A stretch of 57,093 nt of DNA from Verrucomicrobiota bacterium (GTDB lineage: Bacteria; Verrucomicrobiota; Verrucomicrobiia; Verrucomicrobiales; Verrucomicrobiaceae). Positions 45,001-54,567 of this stretch are shown piece by piece. Each line of letters starts with the position of its first letter. The stretch's first letter is position 1. A model generated the notes under the pieces. That model searched no databases. It worked only from the letters and a program-made list of their open reading frames with translations, and was not told the origin of the DNA. The stretch is taken from positions 1 through 57,093 of the forward strand of contig VFKE01000040.1 in assembly GCA_009885695.1 (NCBI GenBank), written 5' to 3'. A program made the translations under genes and the position numbers.

Positions 45001-45398
45001 GGCTGGACGCCCGCAGTGTCGGCCACAGCTACCTCGACGGCTCCACGCGCGACCGAGGGGCGCAGGTCGCCGCCTTCCAGACCGACCCCGCGCGGCGCGT
45101 CTTCCTCATCAGCCTCAAGGCCGGCGGCTACGGCCTGAATCTCACCGCCGCCGACCACGTCATCCTTGTTGAGCCCTGGTGGAATCCCGCCGTCGAAGCC
45201 CAGGCCATCGACCGCGCCCACCGCATCGGCCAGGCCAGCGTCGTCACCGCCAGCCGCCTCATCGCGCGCGGCACCGTGGAGGAGCGCATCCTGAAGCTCC
45301 AGGCCACCAAGCGCCAGTTCATGGCCTCCGCCGTCGAGGACGACCCGCTCACGCTGCCCGGACTGACTGACGACGACTTGGAGAGCCTGCTGGAGTGA
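42045..45398 (+). CDS. SWIM-domain SNF2-family helicase
   Basis: This 1117-residue protein has an N-terminal SWIM zinc finger (about 63-77, CSCSEAQRGLVCAH). A long middle region is followed by SNF2 motor motifs: I LLADDMGLGKTVQVIALL (about 645-662), II LDEASHIRN (about 748), III ALTGTPVENS, V LISLKAGGYGLNLTAADHVI and VI DRAHRIGQ. It likely remodels or displaces proteins on DNA. At least four repeats are translated in frame (residues about 89-124, 249-296, 576-581, 919-935). A short AT-rich patch (about 29% GC at 44161-44280) lies between motifs I and II in a gene otherwise near 60% GC. Divergent from parA. Confidence 0.93.
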   Translation: MLITEKILGDIGGWQVMKAARGLLVANVVEKTERAGDDFRGLVREGKRKYAVTLTVQGPTKAECRCSCSEAQRGLVCAHAIAVALVSISSSRREEAQIIRPSANEIARSHHPAKKSEPPHVGCYEVPPGRFDVFIPAQRMESMIGEGGRVPVFLQFQSGGDEIDPVAQWLMQQDLPVQSGPLSLDVKTLGGFLNVLRDHPRVWEGRPGGAKNLRRQFTLVEDAVGMLVIRAEFAQPNSVTFSCDASHISRSGDWQSPPKTPSAQRENKIVGDDTPRTSNRDALRLQYEGDYQSPLLVAGGRWLFQRETLTLAPFSVTDSEVTKLIRDCLDKKSRGVVRDLRWLARNLDALENVMSLETDEALSHLRLVPAEPRFVIELDGSPRQATARVEVVVGSVRHPLSLPNQETSGEPYPILAADGTLTFYQRNTAREFRLRTELEAAGFAVSPDGGWPLKGEREVAEFFAVALPSWQRRHEVVFSERWLAAFRGWKRMAPMVRANERDRNVPPPVTGWLDMEFAYEAADGFRVPRHEVLRLIRSGQRTMRGAQGQTYALDSDSCDEFESLLSESGARLGEGPSTSSGRVELSADNGHILNEFLAVGQPISKLVLPDEVEVRRRLGDLASKLRDYQLEGVRWLIASAEAGRGALLADDMGLGKTVQVIALLRWLATCEQLLPRSALVICPTSLISNWNDELERFATELHVNIMHGEDRLIHKLSTNKYNVILTSYALLSKDLQQHNVSYYQAVILDEASHIRNPDTAVAKAVCSLNSPVRVALTGTPVENSVHDLWSLMRFVQPGFLGTQKDFAERYVKPLASAATDPGATGKTARRLRTRLGPFVLRRTKKEVVRELPDKIEKIIFCDLSTQQKEVYKRLLEEGWAEIRDARRRSARAGRMTMFTVLLRLRQVCNDLRLLGLNRGDGGPPPSSLIQAAKGGDAVSDAVEGDGATTSGKWEALADIVDDALGGAHKILIFSQFTGMLRLLRDWLDARSVGHSYLDGSTRDRGAQVAAFQTDPARRVFLISLKAGGYGLNLTAADHVILVEPWWNPAVEAQAIDRAHRIGQASVVTASRLIARGTVEERILKLQATKRQFMASAVEDDPLTLPGLTDDDLESLLE
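42310..42416. repeat. In-frame element with perfect 24-bp inverted arms, SNF2 gene
   Basis: The left arm starts GTAGCAGCCGACGTGAGG at 42310, and the right arm is its exact 24-base complement ending CGGCTGCTAC at 42416. The 59-base spacer is open in the gene's frame. The protein resumes without a stop. Confidence 0.85.
42791..42932. repeat. Second in-frame palindrome, SNF2 gene
   Basis: Arms AAGGAGCGGCGATTGGCAAT... (42791-42814) and its near-exact complement (42909-42932) match at 22 of 24. Each arm contains GGCGATT-(N3)-AATCGCC, a hairpin. It is translated as an insertion of about 47 residues. Confidence 0.82.
43772..43787. repeat. TTCGACAAGCTCAGGG motif in frame, SNF2 gene
   Basis: This 16-base motif recurs in many environmental genomes as an intergenic repeat. 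Here it is read as part of GPSTSSGR in the helicase. Confidence 0.55.
44800..44849. repeat. Pair of hairpins in frame, SNF2 gene
   Basis: GACGGCGG-CCCT-CCGCCGTC is extended by GCGA/TCGC-type pairing (44800-44826) and followed by GCCGCC-AAA-GGCGGC (44835-44849). They encode a Gly/Pro/Ser/Ala-rich segment (GGPPPSSLIQAAKGGDA) that sits between conserved helicase parts. Confidence 0.65.
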
Positions 45399-45416
45399 GA
45401 GACATTGACCCTTCGT

Positions 45417-46241
45417 TCATGATTCGTGCTCCTGTCCCGCACCGCGATCACGGCGGTAAATGACCCAGTAAACCAGACCGACCATGCCAGCTCCGCCGGC
45501 GAGATTCCCGAGGGTCACAGGCACCAGGTTGTGCAGAAATCCCTGCCAGCTCACGCCGCCCTCGATGTTTTGCAAGAGCAGTCCCAGCGGGATGAAATAC
45601 ATGTTGGCCACGCAATGTTCGAACCCGCAGGCTACGAACGCCGTGATTGGGAAGACGATCGCCAGAATCTTGTCCGCCACATTGCGTCCGGCCATCGCTA
45701 TCCACATCGCCAGGCAGACGAGCACGTTGCAAAGCACCGCCTTGAAAAAGGCCTCTGCGAACGGCAGTGCGCACTTCGCCGCGGCGATCGATACGGCCGT
45801 CCGGCCCACGGCCCCGGCGTTCATTTCCCCATGACCGGACCATGCCACCAGCAGCGCCAGGCCCATGGCACCCGCCAGGTTGGCGAAGTAAACGATCACG
45901 AAGTTCCGCAGCAGCCTGGCAGCGCTGATGCGGCGCGAGACCCACCCCATAACCAGCAGATTGTTGCCCGTAAAAAGCTCCGCGCCCGCCACGACCACGA
46001 GGATCAGTCCCAGCGAAAACGCCACGCCGCCCAGCACCCGTTGCACCGCGAACCCCATCGTCGCATCGCTGGCCACCAAGGTAAAAAAAAGCGCGCCCAG
46101 CCCGATGAATCCTCCCGCCAGCACGCCCAGCGCCGCCGTGGAGAGCAGGGGCAGGGCGGCCTTGGTCACGCCCACGTTTTCCACGCGCTCGGCAATTTCC
46201 TTCGGTGAGTAGCAGTCGGCCCCGTAAATCTCGGTCGGCAT
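45417..46241 (-). CDS. Formate/nitrite transporter (FNT) family channel
   Basis: This 274-residue protein has six transmembrane helices and FNT hallmarks: ALFFTLVASDATMG in helix 1-2, LFTGNNLLVMGWVSRRIS (about 85-100), a central histidine in GFEHCVANMYFIPLGLL and LVPVTLGNLAGGAGMVG (the conserved N-x-x-G region). FocA/NirC-type pentamers pass formate, nitrite or related monoacids. The substrate cannot be read from sequence alone. ATG 46241 is chosen; a longer reading to 46292 lacks family similarity. It is convergent with SNF2, 18 bases apart. Confidence 0.92.
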   Translation of the reverse strand: MPTEIYGADCYSPKEIAERVENVGVTKAALPLLSTAALGVLAGGFIGLGALFFTLVASDATMGFAVQRVLGGVAFSLGLILVVVAGAELFTGNNLLVMGWVSRRISAARLLRNFVIVYFANLAGAMGLALLVAWSGHGEMNAGAVGRTAVSIAAAKCALPFAEAFFKAVLCNVLVCLAMWIAMAGRNVADKILAIVFPITAFVACGFEHCVANMYFIPLGLLLQNIEGGVSWQGFLHNLVPVTLGNLAGGAGMVGLVYWVIYRRDRGAGQEHES

Positions 46242-46524
46242 GACTGGATGTTTGATGATGCACCACCAGACCGCAAGAAGTCTTGCTGACATTATTCGGC
46301 CGGATGGGAGTCTGGTTTGTTCGCAAACCCCTGCGCTTCAGATATGCGCTATCGAAGCGGGGTGGTGCCTTTGAGGTTCCGCAACCCCGCGGAACACCAG
46401 TCTTAATAACTTTATACAATATATGTAATGTAAAATAATATGGTGTCGGGGTCGATTTGAATTGTTGATGTCGTCAATTGAATGCTTGTTTATGCTTCTG
46501 GCGGCGAGAATAATATTCCTATCT
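46242..46524. other. 283-base AT-richer gap with a possible palindromic element
   Basis: It includes TTTG-TTCG-CAAA near 46316-46327 and GTTCCGC-AACCCC-GCGGAAC near 46376-46396, perhaps the arms of another twin hairpin. After this comes an AT-rich stretch (TTTATACAATATATGTAATG) just upstream of the Panacea gene, a likely promoter region. Confidence 0.45.
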
Positions 46525-47079
46525 ATGCCCGTCCGTTTACACTTCAACGAAAGGAAGGCAACGCAAGCTGCCGCCGTTCTGCTCAGGCTTCGAGGTGCCC
46601 CCATGAGCTACATGAAGTTGATTAAGCTGATGTATTTCGCGGATCGTGCCGCCCTCTTACGTTGGGGCCGACCGATCAGCACTGATCGCTACGTTTCCAT
46701 GGATCGCGGGCCAGTGTTGAGCAGAGTTCTGAATCTCGCGTCCGAAGATCATGGTCAAAGCTCTGTTTGGTCTGACTCGATCAGTGATCCAAGCAATTAT
46801 GAAGTTCAGTTGAAGTCGGGCGTCGGCACCGACGAGCTTTCGAAGGCTGTAATCGAGCTTCTCACCGAGATTTTTGAAAAGCATGGCGCAAGAAGCCGAT
46901 GGGAACTGGTTGACCTAGCCCACGAACTTCCGGAGTGGAGAAATCCGAACGGAAGTGCGATTCCCATTGAATACCGGGACATTCTCAAGGCCGAAGGTAA
47001 AACCGATGCGGAATCAGCTGCCGTGGAATCAGAACTTGATGAATTGGCTGAAATGGACCGGCTCCTTCATGCCTGCTGA
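46525..47079 (+). CDS. Panacea/SocA-like (DUF4065) antitoxin
   Basis: This 184-residue protein has the DUF4065 pattern: ERKATQAAAVLLRLRGAPMSYMKLIKLMYFADR near the N-terminus, then ISTDRYVSMDRGPVLSRV and SRWELVDLAHELPEWRNPNG. Panacea domains act as antitoxins paired with diverse small toxins, and SocA of Caulobacter is a known member. The gene ends three bases before a GTG that opens a second, interrupted reading frame, the expected toxin position. ATG 46525 is chosen as the start of the conserved part; an earlier ATG lies in AT-rich sequence. Confidence 0.82.
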   Translation: MPVRLHFNERKATQAAAVLLRLRGAPMSYMKLIKLMYFADRAALLRWGRPISTDRYVSMDRGPVLSRVLNLASEDHGQSSVWSDSISDPSNYEVQLKSGVGTDELSKAVIELLTEIFEKHGARSRWELVDLAHELPEWRNPNGSAIPIEYRDILKAEGKTDAESAAVESELDELAEMDRLLHAC

Positions 47080-47081
47080 TT

Positions 47082-47480
47082 GTGGCGACGATCGGCAACA
47101 GTTACATGCTCCCGAAGCCCGGGCAGGACGTTGAGCATCTTTGGGTGCTCAACACCAGACCCGATCCGCGCACAAATCAGGCAATCATGGTCAATCTCAC
47201 GACTCAGTAGCCTCATTCCGACACCACGACGATCTTGGTGAAGGGTGAACATCCGTTCATCAAGCGACCATCTGTGATTTACTATGCGGACGCAAGGATT
47301 GTTCCGGACACGACTGCGCTGGACAAGGCTGTGGCTGGCAAAATGTGGCGCCAAAACGATGATTTTGATCAATCCCTGATCGTCCGAATTCAATCGGGCT
47401 TGATGGCTTCGCCATTCACGCCTGATAAAGTCAGGAATGCCTTTCTTGAGGCGAAGAAGAATGGCCTGGATCAATTCTAA
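47082..47480 (+). pseudogene. Probable toxin partner of the Panacea antitoxin, interrupted by an in-frame TAG
   Basis: From GTG 47082 the frame reads VATIGNSYMLPKPGQDVEHL, then reaches TAG at 47208-47210. After the stop it continues in the same frame as HSDTTTILVKGEHPFIKRPS, then VIYYADARIVPD and so on to TAA 47480. With the stop read through it would be a 132-residue protein of one sensible fold. The codon before the stop is CAG, so a single CAG-to-TAG change is the simplest cause. Internal re-initiation (GTG 47235) could give an 81-residue fragment. Recoding cannot be excluded, but no other TAG readthrough is seen in the window. Confidence 0.7.
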
Positions 47481-47482
47481 CC

Positions 47483-47620
47483 ATGTTCAACGATGACGCT
47501 CGCTTCCTCACTTTTAGAATTCGTTCAGAACTTCACGCGCTGCTCGCACGCTTTGATGTGAACAGCATTGAGACTGGTGGATACAAGCGATTGTTTCAAG
47601 GCATGGCAAAGGATCATTGA
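47483..47620 (+). CDS. Small protein of unknown function after the Panacea pair
   Basis: A 45-codon frame begins MFNDDARFLTFRIRSELHAL two bases after the previous stop. No family is recognised. Its spacing suggests it is part of the same transcript, but the size makes this uncertain. Confidence 0.35.
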   Translation: MFNDDARFLTFRIRSELHALLARFDVNSIETGGYKRLFQGMAKDH

Positions 47621-48177
47621 CGGATACCCTCTTTTCACTTTCACTGGTTCGACAATTCATCATGAAACTAGAATACGCTCTTGGACTTGCACTAGCAATT
47701 GCACACAATTCATCCGTGATGGCGGATGCCATACCAGCCGGTAGCGAGGTGTAGAGCGCAGCGACACCCCATGCAGGAGAAGGAAAATTCCCGCATCACG
47801 CCGGGATGCCAGACGATGGGTGCGCGCCGTTGACTGGCTGGCATCGCTCCGCGATTCAGAACGCGAAACTCATCTCAAGAAGGAACGCGAGTGTGGCGCA
47901 TGCCCACTCGCAAAACTTTCCTGCGACGCGGCAGACCCTATATTTGGCGAGTAGCCTTCGGCATACACGCGCTCCTTCTACTTTTCAATGGCTCCGCCAT
48001 GGATGAGTGGCATCGCCCGGACGGTCAATGCCCCCTCTCCTCGTGTGTCAGATTATTGCATGCTGCGCGGGCGACGCGGGCGATCTTCACGCCTCGCGAC
48101 TCGGGGAACTTGGTTTGCTTGGCTGACTGTTTCATTTTCTTACTCACGCTGCAATCACGCCGTTCATCCTCTGGTTT
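47621..48177. other. About 560 bases without a convincing gene
   Basis: Fragmentary frames only. A plus-strand stretch near 47835-47930 reads LASLRDSERETHLKKERECG then ACPLAKLSCDAADPIF before a stop, possibly the tail of a decayed gene. A 36-codon minus-strand frame at 48025-48135 is also present. The stretch GTAGAGCGCAGCGACACC near 47750 looks like a dispersed repeat. Confidence 0.4.
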
Positions 48178-48286
48178 GTGGCACAGGCTTTCAGAGCCTG
48201 TGTGTATCCCGGGCATTCTGCCGGGGCGATCTGTTGATCCCCGGCCAAAATGGCCGGGCTACACACAGGTCATAGACCTGTGCCAC
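48178..48286. repeat. Large twin-hairpin palindrome, 109 bases
   Basis: The left arm begins GTGGCACAGGCTTTCAGAGC at 48178 and the right arm ends ATAGACCTGTGCCAC at 48286. Each arm has its own small palindrome (CAGGCTTTCAGAGCCTG; CAGGTCATAGACCTG), and the centre contains CCCCGGCCAAAATGGCCGGG-like pairing. It lies 43 bases downstream of the convergent SRAP gene. Confidence 0.8.
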
Positions 48287-48329
48287 GATCATGACCGATC
48301 CTGTCCTCAAACTCTCCCGCCCTCTCTCG

Positions 48330-49076
48330 CTACTCCAGCTTCAGCTCCAGATCATCCACTGCAAACGGCTTGACACATTCCTCGGACTCAAAGCGAAAGT
48401 GATTCATTCGCGGCGTGACGGGCCAGCTTTCCATGGCCGCAGCATCAAAGGGCACCAGCAGCTGCTGGAGCTGACTGGACGTGCTGCCGCTGTCGATCCA
48501 GGTGCGCCAGCCATCCTCCGGCAGGATGACCGGCATGCGGTCGTGCAGGGGCGCAATCAGCGAATTGGCGGCAGTCGTCAGAATGGTGAAGGTTCGGAGA
48601 TGCGCACCGACGGATGGCTCATCGGTTTTCCCAGTTCCCCTTTCCAATCTCCCATCTTCTATCTTCAATCTCCCACCCCCGAATGCTTCCTCCCACAAGC
48701 CGGCGAAGCACATCATCTGATCCCCTTTTCGGTGAAAATGCCACGGCTGTTTTCCATGCGGGACTGTCTGCCATTCGTAGAAACCGTGGGCGATCACCAG
48801 ACAGCGCCGGTGCCGGAAGGCATCGCGGAAGGCAGGCTTCTCCGCAGCCGTCTCAGACCTGGCGTTAATGAAGCCCCCCTTCCCATCCTTGGACCACGCG
48901 GGCACCAGTCCCCAGCGCAGCATCTGCAAATCAGCACGACCCTCCTTGAGCAGCACCACCGGTGCCTGCTGCGTGGGTGCGACATTAAACCGCGGCGTGA
49001 TCCCGGTTTCGCAAAGTTCCTGAAACTCACGCGGGAGCTGTTCAATCTCCGCTTTGTAACGGTATCGGCTGCACAT
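48330..49076 (-). CDS. SRAP (YedK/HMCES-like) abasic-site DNA-protein crosslink protein
   Basis: This 248-residue SOS-response-associated peptidase family member has catalytic Cys2 (MCSRYRYK). It also has PRFNVAPTQQAPVV, the active-site Asn in GGFINARSETAAEKPAFR, the Glu in CLVIAHGFYEWQ and the His in PLHDRMPVILPEDGW. It forms thiazolidine crosslinks with abasic sites in single-stranded DNA. At about residues 135-145 a simple repeat (GGRLKIEDGRLERG) is read in frame in the loop between AGLWEE and LRTFTILTTAAN. It probably shares a transcript with the small membrane protein 27 bases upstream. Confidence 0.92.
   Translation of the reverse strand: MCSRYRYKAEIEQLPREFQELCETGITPRFNVAPTQQAPVVLLKEGRADLQMLRWGLVPAWSKDGKGGFINARSETAAEKPAFRDAFRHRRCLVIAHGFYEWQTVPHGKQPWHFHRKGDQMMCFAGLWEEAFGGGRLKIEDGRLERGTGKTDEPSVGAHLRTFTILTTAANSLIAPLHDRMPVILPEDGWRTWIDSGSTSSQLQQLLVPFDAAAMESWPVTPRMNHFRFESEECVKPFAVDDLELKLE
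48643..48673. repeat. Simple dispersed repeat read in frame in the SRAP gene
   Basis: CCAATCTCCCATCTTCTATC followed by TTCAATCTCCC is a two-part direct repeat of a kind usually seen between genes. Here it encodes a loop insertion. Confidence 0.65.
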
Positions 49077-49103
49077 GACGGCTTCAGTCTGTATTTTGCC
49101 AGA

Positions 49104-49259
49104 CTATCTTTCCTTCCGTCCTTCCGTCTTCGACTCCACAGTGGGCTTGACCTCTGATTGATCGGCACGCGTGAATCGGAGATCGTGGCTTAGCAGCCAG
49201 AACCAACCGATGGTAATCGCCAGGAATAGAAGTGACAGCCAGATGACCCATAAACGCAT
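49104..49259 (-). CDS. Small single-span membrane protein (51 residues)
   Basis: The frame from ATG 49259 to TAG 49104 begins MRLWVIWLSLLFLAITIGWF, one strongly hydrophobic N-terminal helix, then a charged tail ending TVESKTEGRKER. No family is recognised. Its stop lies 27 bases before the SRAP start on the same strand. Confidence 0.5.
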   Translation of the reverse strand: MRLWVIWLSLLFLAITIGWFWLLSHDLRFTRADQSEVKPTVESKTEGRKER

Positions 49260-49307
49260 GGGTTATTGTGAAATATAAAATCCGTCCCGCAAGGGGAAAG
49301 AGACCCA

Positions 49308-49793
49308 CTACCCAGCCGTGTTGTGCTGAATTTGCCTGATCATCTGCGCGATGTGCGGCGCACTGTGCACGCGAGGCTTGAGGATGGCGAGGCTTTTGGA
49401 TCTGGATCCCCATTTGATGATCTGGATGTCCACCTTGCGTGAACCCCATTCATTCATCGAGTCTTTGCTAGGCTTGTAGAGGTCGATCGTCTTTGTTCCA
49501 ACCAGGGCTGAGCCGTAGTCATCAACTTCATAAAGGTGCTTGTCGCCGTCGATCTTGAAGACGGTGCCGACGGGATAGACGGACCAGTCAGCGGCGGCGC
49601 TGCGGATGGCACCGTATCTCAGAGTGCCACCTGCGGCGGTGGACACCTTGTACTTCAAGTGATCACTCTCGGTATGCGTGTAAGCGGTGGTTTTCACATC
49701 AGAGATGCGTGGCGCATGACTGCTGGTGACATTTTCGCATGAGGATGAACCAGCACCGAGTGCGGCCATGACGAGGAATTGGAATATGAGCAT
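49308..49793 (-). CDS. Secreted 3D-domain protein
   Basis: This 161-residue protein has an N-terminal hydrophobic stretch ending in ALGAGSSSCENVTSS, which may be a lipobox with Cys19 (GSSSC is an imperfect fit), then a 3D (three-Asp) domain. The latter shows as VKTTAYTHTESDHLKY, AADWSVYPVGTVFKIDGD and YEVDDYGSALVGTKTIDLY. 3D domains are double-psi beta-barrels related to MltA/RlpA-type cell-wall enzymes. The third Asp region (KTIDLYKP) is present. A cell-wall or peptidoglycan role is inferred. Confidence 0.78.
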   Translation of the reverse strand: MLIFQFLVMAALGAGSSSCENVTSSHAPRISDVKTTAYTHTESDHLKYKVSTAAGGTLRYGAIRSAAADWSVYPVGTVFKIDGDKHLYEVDDYGSALVGTKTIDLYKPSKDSMNEWGSRKVDIQIIKWGSRSKSLAILKPRVHSAPHIAQMIRQIQHNTAG

Positions 49794-50122
49794 TATTTGT
49801 GGGGTTTGGTTTCGGCCAGCTCCAAAATATTGGGGGCATGGTCATGATCCCTAGGGTCGCGATTATTGGCGACCACCGAGGGCTTGCTTTAGGGACGAGT
49901 TGAGACCATCCCGAACAGTTGCCGTTCAAGAAAAACGGACTAAATCCACCCCACTTTTTGCGTAATACAGCTGTCAAAAAGCCCCATACTACTTAATAAC
50001 AAGAACTTATGATGATATATAATATTCTCTAATCTGGTTCCCATATATCCAAGAGTCTTCGAAAAATTGCGATTTTACCCTTTGAAAAAGTTTGCCTCCC
50101 CCGCCCTTCCGCGCCATGAAAG
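49794..50122. other. 329-base gap upstream of kdsB
   Basis: No gene seen. An AT-rich tract (GATGATATATAATATTCTC, near 50010-50030) is a plausible promoter zone for kdsB-pyrG. Confidence 0.45.
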
Positions 50123-52542
<2,420 letters not shown>

Positions 52543-52549
52543 GACCGCT

Positions 52550-53761
52550 TCACAAGCCCCGCGGCACACGGATGGTGAACACCGTTTCCACACCGGGAGT
52601 ACTCTGCAGAGTGATCGTGCCTTTGTGAGCTTCGATGGCACGCCGGACAATGGAGAGCCCCAGACCGGTGCCCTTGATTTCCCGGCTGCTTTCAGACCGC
52701 ATGACTCTATAAAAGCGCTTGAAAACGAAAGGCAGTTCCGCTTGAGGAATGCCCACGCCATTGTCCCGGATGTCAATCTGCATGATCCGTCCATCCGTCT
52801 TCAATTCAATCTGCACCACCAGTCCGCGCGCGAGATTTTCCTTGAGCGCATTCTGCACCAGATTGAATATAATCTGGTCCCAATAAAAACGGTCGCCGCG
52901 CAGCCGGGCGTCATAGTGCACAGGCGTCAGCACTTGCACGTCAGCTCCTTTGGAGGTGATCACCGGACTGAGTCGGTGCACGACCTCCAGCGCGCACTCG
53001 TGCAGATCGAACTCCTCGATGCGCAGGGCCTCGTCCTGCCCTGACTCCATCCGGCTGATCACCAGCAAATCTTCCACAATCTGCCCAAGCCGGTCGCCGT
53101 GCTTCTTCATCACGGCAAATGCACGCTGAATTTCCTGCGGTTCATCAATTTGATGTTCGACGAGGTTCTCCAGATAGCCGACGATGATGGAGAGCGGCGT
53201 GCGGAGTTCATGCGACGCATTGGCCACGAAATCCTTTCTGATTTTCTCAAGCGTGTGCTTGGCGGTTTCGTCACGCAGGATGAGCAGCAGATCCCCTTCC
53301 TCCGCCTGCAATCGATCGCTTTGCAACGGCACCGCCATCACCTCGTAAATGCGATCCTCGGGCGGACCGCTTGCCGGCACATGCGTTACCGGAATCTCCC
53401 CAGACTGTCGCTTCCCCTCCGCGACTGCTTTTTCAGCCAGCACCACAATCCGGGTGTGAGGGATGCACTCCACCAGCTTGCGCCCGACGGGTTCATTGAC
53501 CGGCGGAAACAAATGCTGCGCCCCAAGGTTCACAAAAAGCACGCGCATGTCCGCCCCCAGGATGAACAATCCATCTTCCAGTCCGTCAGCCAGACGGTGC
53601 AACAGTTCCGCCCGGCGCAGGGTGCGACGGAGAAAGTCAGACTCCTGAAGCCGGCGGGACTCGTTTGTAGCCCTCTCAAGCCGGAAAGCCTGGCGTTCAC
53701 GCCGCCACAACACCGCAATCACTGCTATGACCGCGAGGCAGATGGCTATGAGATACGGCAT
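52550..53761 (-). CDS. PhoR-like sensor histidine kinase
   Basis: This 403-residue kinase has one N-terminal membrane helix (MPYLIAICLAVIAVIAVLW), a helical linker, a PAS-like domain (about 60-165, LEDGLFILGADMRVLFVNLG), then HisKA with phospho-acceptor His184 in NASHELRTPLSIIVGYLENL. The ATPase part has NLVQNALKE (N box), DIRDNGVGIPQ (G1) and GTGLGLSIVRR (G2). The single membrane anchor and PAS domain are PhoR-like. It is encoded 29 bases after the response regulator gene, in the same direction. A GTG at 53779 is a possible alternative start. Confidence 0.9.
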   Translation of the reverse strand: MPYLIAICLAVIAVIAVLWRRERQAFRLERATNESRRLQESDFLRRTLRRAELLHRLADGLEDGLFILGADMRVLFVNLGAQHLFPPVNEPVGRKLVECIPHTRIVVLAEKAVAEGKRQSGEIPVTHVPASGPPEDRIYEVMAVPLQSDRLQAEEGDLLLILRDETAKHTLEKIRKDFVANASHELRTPLSIIVGYLENLVEHQIDEPQEIQRAFAVMKKHGDRLGQIVEDLLVISRMESGQDEALRIEEFDLHECALEVVHRLSPVITSKGADVQVLTPVHYDARLRGDRFYWDQIIFNLVQNALKENLARGLVVQIELKTDGRIMQIDIRDNGVGIPQAELPFVFKRFYRVMRSESSREIKGTGLGLSIVRRAIEAHKGTITLQSTPGVETVFTIRVPRGL

Positions 53762-53790
53762 CACTGAATGGGGCGGCACGCGCGGTTCTG

Positions 53791-54501
53791 TCAGCCCGCT
53801 ACAGCGGAATCTGTGATGGGTTTCTTGAAAATGTATCCGAATCCCCTCGAAGTCTGGATCCAGTCGGCATTCGCTCCGAGCTTTTCCCGCACTCGTTTCA
53901 CATGAGTGTCCAGCGTTCGGGTGCGCACCGTATCCGCGTAGCCCCAGACTTCCCGGAGCACCGTGTCACGATCCACCACATTGCCATGATGCGAAGCCAG
54001 CAAGTACAGCAGCTTGAACTCCAGCAGCGTCAGCTCCGCCGCAACACCGTTGATAGAAAGCTGAACTGCCGGGATGTCGAAATGGAAAGGGCCAATATCC
54101 AGTTCAGAGCCGTCCGTCGTTAAACCGGAACGTCGGAGAATCGCCTGCACACGCAGTATAAGTTCCTTGGGACTGAATGGCTTGGCGATGTAATCGTCCG
54201 CCCCTTTTTCCAGGCCGGCAATGCGGTCTGCGGCCATGCCCCTGGCTGTGAGCATGATAACTGGAACTTTTTGCAAGAACTCGTCCTGCCGCAATTCCTC
54301 GCAGACCCGGAGTCCATCGCGACCCGGCATCATCACATCCAGCACGATCAAATCCGGGCGATGCGCCCTGGCCTGCCGTAGTGCGGCCAGTCCATCCGCA
54401 GCCTCCACCGTCTGGTATCCCGCGCGGGCGAGATTCAAACGCACAAGTTCACGCACGTCATCTTCGTCATCAGCGATAAGGATAAGCTGCTCGTCGGGCA
54501 T
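53791..54501 (-). CDS. PhoB/OmpR-family response regulator
   Basis: This 236-residue regulator has a receiver domain (acidic pair in IADDEDDVREL, phospho-accepting Asp55 in LIVLDVMMPGRDG, Lys in DDYIAKPFSPKEL) and a C-terminal winged helix (VAAELTLLEFKLLYLLA, LREVWGYADTVRTRTLDTHV). ATG 54501 is preferred because AAGGGA lies eight bases upstream; an ATG six codons earlier lacks a site. With the kinase it forms a PhoBR-type pair, though no phosphate genes are present to confirm the signal. Confidence 0.92.
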   Translation of the reverse strand: MPDEQLILIADDEDDVRELVRLNLARAGYQTVEAADGLAALRQARAHRPDLIVLDVMMPGRDGLRVCEELRQDEFLQKVPVIMLTARGMAADRIAGLEKGADDYIAKPFSPKELILRVQAILRRSGLTTDGSELDIGPFHFDIPAVQLSINGVAAELTLLEFKLLYLLASHHGNVVDRDTVLREVWGYADTVRTRTLDTHVKRVREKLGANADWIQTSRGFGYIFKKPITDSAVAG

Positions 54502-54567
54502 TTCAGAATTCCCTTCCATTGTTACAGAATTGCCAGCAAGCGCAAAGCGCCATTTGTGACGACTTTG

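Noticed and set aside
48291-49157. A 288-codon plus-strand frame over the SRAP gene
   Set aside because: The minus-strand SRAP gene carries Cys2, Asn, Glu and His catalytic residues; this frame is its complement.
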